Source of the DNA: a bacterium
GTDB taxonomy: Bacteria > Planctomycetota > UBA1135 > GCA-002686595
Assembly (NCBI GenBank): GCA_024228395.1
Contig: JAAETM010000004.1
Coordinates: 1-39,552 of the forward strand
Direction: 5' to 3'
Length of the DNA stretch: 39,552 nt
Below, one piece after another: positions 32,928-39,552 of the stretch; position 1 is the stretch's first letter, and the number at the start of each line of letters is the position of its first letter. The translations under genes and the position numbers were made by a program. Under the pieces are notes generated by a model. The model was not told the DNA's origin. It saw only the letters and a program-made list of their open reading frames with translations, and ran no database searches.

Positions 32928-33656
32928 TCAGTCCTGAACCGGAGTGTTGTTCTTGGAAGCGTTCGCCATCTCAGACTCCCACGCTTGGTAAATCTCGAGC
33001 GGCTTGTCACCTTGGAGGGAATTGGGGCCCGCCTTGATCCAAGCGTCGACCAGGGCCCATTCCACCTGGGCACGTCGCGTCAACAACAACACGTGCCCCG
33101 AAAGAGCGATCAGGGTCTCTTCTCCTAGACGTTCGAATGGGGGCATCGACGCCTCATCGATTCCGTAGGCCAAAAGGTCCTTTATATCTTTGGGCTTTGG
33201 CAAGCCGCCCTGGGGCGCGGTGCGTGGAAAGACCCCGATACTGAAGTTCCATGGCGCGGGCTCGAGAAAGGGGCTAGAGGGCCCATTGCCAAATCCCTCA
33301 GCACCATGGCAGTGGGTGCATTCCGCCTGGTAAACCGCCGCGGCCTCGACCAGCAGGGTCGGCGCTTCGTCACCCGAGCGTCCCATGGGCCAATGGGGCG
33401 CCTGGGCTGTCCCAAACAGGGTCTCCAAAGCGGTCAACACCTCTGCTTTGGCCACCTCGAACTGGCCACGGAAGGCCGCAGCCTCCTCACCACCCACCAT
33501 CTCCGCCGTGCGCTCACGCAACCTCTCCTGGCTGGTCTTGGATAGCACCCAATCGGAGGGCACGGCCTGGCTCAAATCGCAGCCGCTGCCACCGAGCAGA
33601 AGCAGGCCGAACAGAAGCGAACGAACAATGCTAAGAGATTGAAACAAAGTCTGCAT
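32928..33656 (-). CDS. c-type cytochrome, membrane-anchored
   Basis: The 242-aa product has a signal or lipoprotein leader (hydrophobic to GGSGC at Cys26). A heme c site AECTHCHG (CTHCH at 113-117) follows, with a candidate axial Met in ASMPPF about 60 residues on. The region between residues 30 and 95 is helical. The protein would carry electrons outside the cytoplasmic membrane. It is the first gene of the ctaA-ctaB-DUF420 operon, so it probably serves the same oxidase, but no oxidase subunit gene is in the window. Confidence 0.88.
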   Translation of the reverse strand: MQTLFQSLSIVRSLLFGLLLLGGSGCDLSQAVPSDWVLSKTSQERLRERTAEMVGGEEAAAFRGQFEVAKAEVLTALETLFGTAQAPHWPMGRSGDEAPTLLVEAAAVYQAECTHCHGAEGFGNGPSSPFLEPAPWNFSIGVFPRTAPQGGLPKPKDIKDLLAYGIDEASMPPFERLGEETLIALSGHVLLLTRRAQVEWALVDAWIKAGPNSLQGDKPLEIYQAWESEMANASKNNTPVQD

Positions 33657-33662
33657 GGGGTG

Positions 33663-33668
33663 ATTAGA
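33663..33668 (-). promoter_or_regulatory. -10-like TCTAAT, leaderless start for the cytochrome operon
   Basis: TCTAAT on the minus strand is followed by CACCCC and then the ATG at 33656. One base departs from TATAAT. Predicted +1 falls at the start codon. Confidence 0.4.
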
Positions 33669-33761
33669 CTGGGTGCTAGAGCACGCCGGTCCGCGCCCAT
33701 ATTGACCTCGCCCTCCCCGAAGTCAAGCGCCTCCATCCCTTCCCCACCGATCCCAGCCGAA

Positions 33762-34835
33762 ATGTCACGCCTCGAAGCCCTCCACCAAGCCCAAAACATC
33801 CGAGTGGCCCCCCCTGGAGCTCCCCTCCCGGTGCTAGTCCACCAGAGCGTGCCTACCGAATACGAAGCGGCCACCACCAATTGGGCCATTTTCGACCGAA
33901 GCACCCTGGGCAGCATGTCGATCCATGGGGCCGACTCGCTGAGCTTCCTGATCCGCATCCTGGCCGGACCGGTACGCACCCTGGAACGGGGTCAAGGCGG
34001 CCGCAATATGCTGCTTTCGGGCAAGGGCAAGGTACTGCACCTATTCGAAATGGCCGCGATCGAAGGTGGCTTCCTGTGCACGACCGCCCCCGGAACCACG
34101 CCAGGGCTGATAGCCGGCTTGGACATGTATTTGTTCGGTGAGGACGTGAAACTTGAGGACCAAAGCGTCAACCTCGCCCACCTGGACGTGCTCGGCCCAC
34201 AAGCCCCCACCAAACTTGGCACGCTGCTCAGCTCAGACCTTCCCGGCACCCCGCACAACCACGCCACAATCGACTGGCAAGGTAGCCCGCTCACAATCAC
34301 GCACCTTCCGGTCTGCGGCCGCCCCGGCTACCGCCTGGCCATCAATCCCGATGCTCTCCCCAAACTCTGGACCGCGCTCCACTCCGCCGGCGCCACCCCC
34401 GCCGGCCTCGCGGTCTACGACTCCATTCGCGCCGAGAATCTGGTGGCCGAATGGGGAGTCGACATCGACGACACGGTCTACCCCCAAGAAGCCAACCTTC
34501 AAGACGCCTTCAGTCTGACCAAGGGCTGCTACATCGGCCAAGAGGTCGTCGCAAAGATCGACACCTACGGCGGCCTCAACAAGCGCTTGCTCCTGCTCAA
34601 GGCTCCCGACGCTCCGGTCTCCCCGGGCACACGCCTCATGCGCCAAACCGACGGCCCCGATTCCGAATGGCGCGACCTGGGCGTCGTCACCACCTGGACA
34701 TATTCATTTGCCGCGGACCACGGCATCGTGCTCGCCTACGTGAAACGCAAGCACCAGGAACAAGGCACGGTTTTTCGCTTGGGCGAAGGCCCCGCCACGG
34801 CCACGATCCTCACGAAAAGCGAAGTGCCAACCTAA
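33762..34835 (+). CDS. YgfZ/GcvT-type folate-binding Fe-S assembly factor
   Basis: The 357-aa product has the GcvT-like fold start (FDRSTLGSMSIHGADSLSFL), the folate-binding body and the signature KGCYIGQEVVAKIDTYG (K-G-C-Y-x-G-Q-E). YgfZ proteins use tetrahydrofolate to support assembly or repair of certain Fe-S enzymes. The ATG at 33762 is chosen because the upstream frame is Ser/Pro-rich noise that overlaps the divergent cytochrome gene. The C-terminal barrel (LGVVTTWTYSFAADHGIVLAY) is complete. It ends 36 nt from a convergent gene. Confidence 0.9.
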   Translation: MSRLEALHQAQNIRVAPPGAPLPVLVHQSVPTEYEAATTNWAIFDRSTLGSMSIHGADSLSFLIRILAGPVRTLERGQGGRNMLLSGKGKVLHLFEMAAIEGGFLCTTAPGTTPGLIAGLDMYLFGEDVKLEDQSVNLAHLDVLGPQAPTKLGTLLSSDLPGTPHNHATIDWQGSPLTITHLPVCGRPGYRLAINPDALPKLWTALHSAGATPAGLAVYDSIRAENLVAEWGVDIDDTVYPQEANLQDAFSLTKGCYIGQEVVAKIDTYGGLNKRLLLLKAPDAPVSPGTRLMRQTDGPDSEWRDLGVVTTWTYSFAADHGIVLAYVKRKHQEQGTVFRLGEGPATATILTKSEVPT

Positions 34836-34871
34836 ACCGCGCGCCACAGAACCCACCGGGGATCGACCGGA

Positions 34872-35918
34872 TCACTCCATCGCTTTGAACTTCTTCGGTG
34901 CGCCGCTGTGGCTCTGCAGGGCGATAGAAACGTCCAGATCTAGGGGGCCGAGGGGCACGATGCCTTCGATTTTAACGGGCACGCCCGAGGCTTTGTCGAG
35001 CCAGATGCTGAGGGTGCCATGGATGCCGAAAAGACCCTTGAAGTCCTTGCGCTTGTCGGCCCCTTCGGGCGGTTTGGGGTCGAGTTTCACCGCTTGACAG
35101 GCAAAAGTCCCCGCCGCTGTTTTGACATTGGCTTCCCGGCCCAAGGTCATGCGTAAATCCCACCAACTGTCCTTGTCGAGCAGGGGAAACTCGAGGGTTT
35201 CCCCCTGGTTGATGACCAGTTCACGCGCCACAAAAATGGAACTGAGCATGTCGAGGGCACCCTCGGGCACGGTTTGCATTTGGGGTGCATCCCAATCGCG
35301 GTGCTCTGCGCGCTTGCACTTCTTGCAATGGTGTTCGCTGGAGAACAAGCGGCCTTTGACAAAGTGCTCACGGCGATCACAACCCCGGCAGTGGCGGTCA
35401 CGACGGTACCAGGACATGGGCTTGTCATTGCGACGCCCATACTTAATCTCACGGCGCCGGTTCTCGCTGCCGGTTTGATAATCGCGCACGATCACGTGGG
35501 GCCAAACCTGGGGCAGGATGCGAGCGTCGATCGAATGGCCCAAGGTGTAATTGAGATAGCGCCCTTCCGCCCGACCCTGAATGTGCCCCTTGCGCTTCTT
35601 TGGCTTGTCCACCTTGCTACCCAAGCGTGGAAGCCCTTCACGATAGTCATCCACCTTGCTCGTTATGACGAACGACCCCACGTTAATTTTTCCAACTACG
35701 GCCATATCCAAGCGCACCAGGTAAACGAGACGTTCGTCCTCCGGGATGTACATGCCCACTCCCAAACCATCCACGGGGACAAGCCAACCAGGGCGCGGAT
35801 CCTCGGGTGCCAGTGCATCGTTGGCCGGTACCTCAACAGCGGGCGCTTCCGACGCTTTTTGGGGTGCGGCCAATGTCGAAAGGGACAGCAATATGGGGGT
35901 GATGATATTCAGTAACAT
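34872..35918 (-). CDS. DUF3108-like secreted protein with CX2C-X17-CX2C insert
   Basis: The 348-aa product has a signal peptide (MLLNIITPILLSLSTLAAP). The body (FVITSKVDDYREGLPRLGSKVD, then a LSIWLDKASGVPVKIEG segment) follows the DUF3108 pattern of outer-membrane or periplasmic beta-barrel-like proteins. Uniquely, it carries four Cys at 177, 180, 198 and 201, spaced as a zinc ribbon, flanked by Arg/Lys/His. That insert is unexpected in a periplasmic protein. The gene starts 16 nt after the stop of the dehydrogenase gene, so they are likely cotranscribed. Function unknown. Confidence 0.78.
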   Translation of the reverse strand: MLLNIITPILLSLSTLAAPQKASEAPAVEVPANDALAPEDPRPGWLVPVDGLGVGMYIPEDERLVYLVRLDMAVVGKINVGSFVITSKVDDYREGLPRLGSKVDKPKKRKGHIQGRAEGRYLNYTLGHSIDARILPQVWPHVIVRDYQTGSENRRREIKYGRRNDKPMSWYRRDRHCRGCDRREHFVKGRLFSSEHHCKKCKRAEHRDWDAPQMQTVPEGALDMLSSIFVARELVINQGETLEFPLLDKDSWWDLRMTLGREANVKTAAGTFACQAVKLDPKPPEGADKRKDFKGLFGIHGTLSIWLDKASGVPVKIEGIVPLGPLDLDVSIALQSHSGAPKKFKAME

Positions 35919-35934
35919 GGAGAGCGCGGGAGGA

Positions 35935-36981
35935 TTACTCGGCGGGGTCACGGAGTTCTTTGAGTCGTTGGCGGGCAAGGCGTCGGGCGACGCGGGTTGG
36001 GGCAGCGTCCAGGCGTGATGCTTCTTCGAGGACCTCCCCAACCATGGTCCCCACTCGGGTTCCGATGGCGGATACGGATTCGCGGTGGCCTTCAAGGTGG
36101 AAGACCGTGCCGCGAATGAGGGCTCCGCTGTTGATCACAAAGTCCGGCACGTAGAGTACGCCCAGGTCGTGTAGGCGATCCCCGTGCAAGGTTCTAGCTA
36201 GCACATTGTTGGCGGCACCTGCAACGACCCTGGTGTTCAGGCGTTCCAAGGTCAAATCGTGGATCAGCCCACCCATGGCGCAGGGTGCCAGCACATCGCA
36301 TGGGTGGTGTAAGACTTCGGTGGAGTCCAGGCCCTCGATGCCCAACTCTGCAACGACAGCCTCGAGGCGGTCCGTATCCACGTCGCTGCCAACCACGTGG
36401 GTCCCCTGTTCGGCAAGACGCTTGGCGAGCATGCGCCCCACCGCACCCAAGCCTTGCACAACCACCTTCTGGGTGGGCCAATCCAGCTTGCCATCAAGGT
36501 GCTGCAGGGCTGCTTCCATCCCGCGAAAGACGCCTTCAGCCGTGCATCCCTCCAGCTCTCCGGGACCCTTGGGACCCGGATCGGTTGCAAAGCGTGTCTC
36601 ACACACCACGCTCGCCAATTCCCGTTGGCCGGTCCCCACGTCGGGTCCCGTGTAAAAACGGCCCCCCATGGCCTCCACCCTGCGACCCAAGGCCGTATAG
36701 GCACGATCCCAATCCACGTCAGGTTCGTCGAGCAGCACGACCTTGCCCCCGCCCGCAGGCAATCTGGCCAGCTGGCATTTGTCCGTCATGGCGCGGGAGA
36801 GCCTTAAGCAGTCCATCATGGCCTCGGCTTCCGAGCGATAGGCAAAGCGACGAATGCCGCCAAATGCCGGCCCCGCACTCGTGTCGTGGATGGCGATCCA
36901 ACCACGTAATCCCGACCCGCGGTCATGCAGGGCGACAACCTCTTCAAAACCCTCGCGGGTCATGGCATCCAATAGGTGCAT
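35935..36981 (-). CDS. Glu/Leu/Phe/Val dehydrogenase, leucine-dehydrogenase-like
   Basis: The 348-aa product oxidatively deaminates a branched-chain or related amino acid with NAD+. Lys68 (MTDK) and Lys80 (AGGGKVVL) sit at the same positions as the substrate and catalytic lysines of Bacillus leucine dehydrogenases. AFGGIRR near residue 40 and the NAD-binding VVVQGLGAVGRMLAKRL also fit. A PDFVINSGALI segment is conserved at the C-terminus. The length is close to leucine dehydrogenase (about 360). Specificity for leucine, valine or phenylalanine cannot be fixed by eye. Confidence 0.9.
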   Translation of the reverse strand: MHLLDAMTREGFEEVVALHDRGSGLRGWIAIHDTSAGPAFGGIRRFAYRSEAEAMMDCLRLSRAMTDKCQLARLPAGGGKVVLLDEPDVDWDRAYTALGRRVEAMGGRFYTGPDVGTGQRELASVVCETRFATDPGPKGPGELEGCTAEGVFRGMEAALQHLDGKLDWPTQKVVVQGLGAVGRMLAKRLAEQGTHVVGSDVDTDRLEAVVAELGIEGLDSTEVLHHPCDVLAPCAMGGLIHDLTLERLNTRVVAGAANNVLARTLHGDRLHDLGVLYVPDFVINSGALIRGTVFHLEGHRESVSAIGTRVGTMVGEVLEEASRLDAAPTRVARRLARQRLKELRDPAE

Positions 36982-36988
36982 TGCGTGG

Positions 36989-36994
36989 AATATA
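36989..36994 (-). promoter_or_regulatory. -10 box TATATT, near-leaderless start for the dehydrogenase
   Basis: TATATT ends 7 nt before the ATG at 36981, so +1 would fall at the start codon. The 290-bp region beyond it is shared with the divergent HEAT-repeat gene. Confidence 0.4.
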
Positions 36995-37272
36995 CGGGCA
37001 AGGGGGAGCTTGCGCGAAGTCCAATGGCCATGGCCCCGATGCGCTGTCCCCCCCGGAAGTGCATCTCAGAGCGCCCGATCCTACCCTGCGGTCCAAGCCT
37101 AGCCCCACTGGAGGCCAGGAAATCCCGGATCGAAGGCCCTTTCCCCGCTGGTCTCCCACCTGCGGTCCCAAATCCGTCCTTCCCAACCCCCCGGACATTC
37201 AGGACAATGCGGGGGAAGATCAGGAAGGCCAAGGCGTCTCCCAGAGCCCCTCGGAATTCCCTTGCCATCCCA

Positions 37273-38253
37273 ATGCCGTCCAAAATCATGCCGACTCTTC
37301 GCTTTGCCTTACTGGCAACCCCGCTCCTTTTCGCTGCCTGTGCCAGTGCCCCCAAGGAAGAAGTTGACCAGAAGCCGCGCTATGGCAAACCAAGCGTTTC
37401 CCTGGGTGCCGATGAAGAGGTCAATGTGGACAATCTGTTCATCCGCCTGGACCTGGCCCAGCGCTACTGGAGCAACCTGCAGATCACGGCCAAGGACAGC
37501 ACGGAGAAGCACCGGGTCGATGAAGTAAAAAAGGACATCATCTTTCGAGCCACCCGCCACCAAGCCGACCTGATCACGGCCCTCGAAACGGGGCCGCCCT
37601 CCCGGCGCCAGATCGCTGCTTTCGCCCTGGGCTTTAGCGAAGTTCGCGAGCTGCCAAGCGACGCGCGCGACTCTGCACGGGCCCACCGCATCGACCCCGT
37701 GGGTCCCTTGACCGCCGCCCTGCAGGATCCGGTCCCCGCGGTCGTGGCCAACGCGGCCTATGCCCTGGGCTTGCTAGCCAGGGCCGATGCCCCCACCAGC
37801 CAATTGGTTCAATTGCTGGATTCCTCCCCCGACAAGGATGTCAGGATCAATGCCTCCTGGGCGCTGATACGTTTGGTCGCCACGGGTGCGCGCCCCGAAG
37901 GTTTGGCTGCGGTCGCACGCCGTGCACTCTCCGACGAGATTCATGGGGTACGCTCCCATGCGGCAATGATAATCGCCCGTTTGGGTGATTACGATTCGAT
38001 CGATGCCCTGGCCGCAGTTCTTCGAGATGAGAAAAACCTACCAGCCGCCGCGGCATCCCGCGGCCTCACATCCCTGGGTCACAGCAGCAAACAGCACCTG
38101 GGTACCTGCGCACGTGCTTTAGCCGGGGCTCTACCCGACGTGCGACCCGCCGTCAGGACTTGGCTGCTCGCCGATCTGATTTCTCTCGCCGGGCGCAACT
38201 ACGGTGAAAACGCTGATGAGGAATGGCTGAGATGGGCCACCGACCTGCACTGA
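37273..38253 (+). CDS. HEAT-repeat lipoprotein
   Basis: The 326-aa product (or 321 aa from a second ATG at 37288) has a lipoprotein signal with lipobox FAAC. Helical HEAT/PBS-lyase-type repeats fill the rest (PVGPLTAALQDPVPAVVANA, DKDVRINASWALIRLV, HGVRSHAAMIIARLG, and one more). The repeats form a protein-binding scaffold. The stop TGA overlaps the next gene's ATG (TGATG), so translation is coupled to the second lipoprotein. No enzyme site is visible. Confidence 0.85.
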   Translation: MPSKIMPTLRFALLATPLLFAACASAPKEEVDQKPRYGKPSVSLGADEEVNVDNLFIRLDLAQRYWSNLQITAKDSTEKHRVDEVKKDIIFRATRHQADLITALETGPPSRRQIAAFALGFSEVRELPSDARDSARAHRIDPVGPLTAALQDPVPAVVANAAYALGLLARADAPTSQLVQLLDSSPDKDVRINASWALIRLVATGARPEGLAAVARRALSDEIHGVRSHAAMIIARLGDYDSIDALAAVLRDEKNLPAAAASRGLTSLGHSSKQHLGTCARALAGALPDVRPAVRTWLLADLISLAGRNYGENADEEWLRWATDLH

Positions 38254-39047
38254 TGGAGGATTTCCCCGCACGCTTGATTTCGCGATCCAGGTGGGTGCCG
38301 CTCGCACTCGCCTGGATGTTTTTTTCCTGTTCGGGTGGAGATCTGGAATCCACCAAGAATCAGAACCTGCCCATCGGGGATCTACCTGTCCAAGAGCGGA
38401 CATTTTCCAAACCGGGCCCCATGACCGCGGTCCAGTCCTCCGCCCAGGTGATTTACCCCAGCGCACCGGCGGACCCGCACACCCTGCAGATCACTTTGGC
38501 AGAGCCGGGCTTTGCCCGCTTGAGACTTGCCAGTGATCCGGAAGTACAAGGACGACGCGTCTTGCAACACGTTTCCGAGAACCGGATCTATGTCACCTCG
38601 CCCCGAGCTGCCCAGAGTCAGGAACTCACGGGCGAATCCTCTAAAGAATCACTTCGATGGTTTCGATTGCGACGAGAGGCGTTCACTTGGAATCGGGCAG
38701 ACCATTGGCAACCCGACAAGGCTGACAGCGGTCGACTCATTTTCCATCAGTCGGGTAGACCTCCCATGGTAGCCATTCTCGATGCACCAGATGGCCTGCC
38801 AAAATCGATCGGATACTACAGCGCAGAGGGTGATTTGATCCAGCGCTTGGCGGACATGCAATGGTCCACGCACGGCACACAAGTGCTCCCCACCGCATTC
38901 CAAGTGGAGAACTCCAAGGCCGTTCTCTGGCACGAATCGAATGTGGTCATTCGTCGAGACCTGCGCATGAACACAGACTTCTTCCTTCCCGCCGACAGAC
39001 GCGCAGAATCAAACGCCCCGATCACGACGCAGCAGGCTCCAAAATAG
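38253..39047 (+). CDS. lipoprotein, hypothetical
   Basis: The 264-aa product starts at the ATG overlapping the upstream stop. A basic N-terminus (ARLISRSRW) precedes a hydrophobic stretch ending in lipobox-like FSCS. The mature part is beta-rich and charged, with SAEGDLIQRLADMQWSTHGT and QVENSKAVLWHESNVVIRRD near the end, a pattern like outer-membrane lipoprotein carrier-type sheets. I recognise no family with confidence. Coupling to the HEAT-repeat lipoprotein suggests a joint envelope role. Confidence 0.75.
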   Translation: MEDFPARLISRSRWVPLALAWMFFSCSGGDLESTKNQNLPIGDLPVQERTFSKPGPMTAVQSSAQVIYPSAPADPHTLQITLAEPGFARLRLASDPEVQGRRVLQHVSENRIYVTSPRAAQSQELTGESSKESLRWFRLRREAFTWNRADHWQPDKADSGRLIFHQSGRPPMVAILDAPDGLPKSIGYYSAEGDLIQRLADMQWSTHGTQVLPTAFQVENSKAVLWHESNVVIRRDLRMNTDFFLPADRRAESNAPITTQQAPK

Positions 39048-39424
39048 GTCTGTGCCGGAGCTGGCCTCCGGGCCTGATCATGGTTTCCAGTTGGTCTCAA
39101 TTCCCAACTGCCTGGGTTCCGTGTTGTTTTCCAGGTGGGTCGAAAACCGCCGGTCGACGCCCTACGCCAGCAGCGCAACAATCGGGAGCTTATCCTGGCC
39201 GAAATCCTGGCGCCAACCGACCAACTCACCGGGTTTCAATCTACGCTTGAGCAGCCCGGCAAACATTACCGGAGAATCTCGATCATAGTTAGATGCTGTT
39301 CGACGAACTGCAAGCGCATCGAGAAACCACTGCATTCCCGGGATAGCGTTCGTATCAAGGTGTTTATGGCACGGGCCTTCTTTTGTAGGATGAAGTTGCA
39401 CCAACAAACCACAGAGAAGACCCG
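39048..39424. other. gene-free stretch
   Basis: No frame here is convincing on either strand. The only long minus-strand frame crosses the start of the gene at 39425 and has no recognisable motifs. No clear terminator or promoter was found. Confidence 0.5.
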
Positions 39425-39552
39425 ATGCGCACCATCCAGAATACCCAGAATCATCTCCCCTTTCAACTGTCAGGCTTGAGCCTGACGAAAGCGTATGCCG
39501 AGCGGTATGAAGCCATCTCCGAGATCCTCGACCAGACGCCACAACTGCTAGA
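39425..39552 (+). CDS. partial gene at right edge, possibly a transposase start
   Basis: An ATG frame of 42 codons runs to the window edge: MRTIQNTQNHLPFQLSG, then a helix LTKAYAERYEAISEILDQ. The opening is reminiscent of some ISNCY-type transposase N-termini, but too little is visible to name it. A perfect 8-bp palindrome (GTCAGGCT-TG-AGCCTGAC, 39469-39486) falls within the coding part. Confidence 0.45.
   Translation, partial: MRTIQNTQNHLPFQLSGLSLTKAYAERYEAISEILDQTPQLL

Overview
The window is GC-rich bacterial DNA from a Gram-negative-type organism with many lipoproteins. An FG-GAP/ASPIC-UnbV protein, secreted EF-hand and HEAT-repeat proteins, heme A synthesis genes and few Shine-Dalgarno sites fit Planctomycetota or a related lineage. 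That placement is an inference, because no rRNA or marker phylogeny is available here. No rRNA, tRNA or CRISPR array was recognised.

Layout. 1-3939: a left-truncated FG-GAP/ASPIC protein and a membrane-anchored carboxypeptidase-regulatory-like protein. 3940-7123: an accessory block, all on the minus strand, of small unrelated genes (lipoprotein, NUDIX hydrolase, small membrane proteins, DUF6487-like zinc protein). It also holds the decayed C-terminus of an integron-type integrase. 7178-7747: an AhpD-like peroxidase-related enzyme interrupted by an in-frame TGA that reads best as selenocysteine (EX11CX2UX3H). A bacterial SECIS-like hairpin follows the TGA. 7814-11838: an M1 aminopeptidase lipoprotein and a second zinc metalloprotease. 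12017-14886: an Na+/alanine-type symporter with a large N-terminal extension and a secreted EF-hand protein. 14909-19979: a minus-strand run hpt, rluA-like, truD (with an Arg/Gly-rich tail), mtnP and a lipoprotein. 20662-21919: a small coiled-coil protein and a secreted protein.

21972-28248 is the most unusual block. Four tightly packed minus-strand genes encode an uncharacterised 306-aa protein, two different P-loop ATPases resembling the DUF2791/BrxD group (one with a Tudor/CarD-like N-terminus), and an Lhr-like helicase. A methylguanine-DNA methyltransferase lies downstream. The set recalls the BrxD-BrxHI pair of BREX phage defence, but no PglX, PglZ or BrxC is present. It is therefore a candidate undescribed defence or DNA-repair system.

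28415-34835: a secreted alpha/beta hydrolase, an acyltransferase-3 protein, a cytochrome-oxidase assembly operon (cytochrome c, ctaA, ctaB, DUF420) and a YgfZ-like protein. 34872-39552: a DUF3108-like protein with a zinc-ribbon-like insert, a leucine-dehydrogenase-like enzyme, two lipoproteins, a gene-poor stretch and a gene entering the right edge. Several genes have a TANAAT-type -10 box 6-7 nt before the start codon, which implies leaderless mRNAs.
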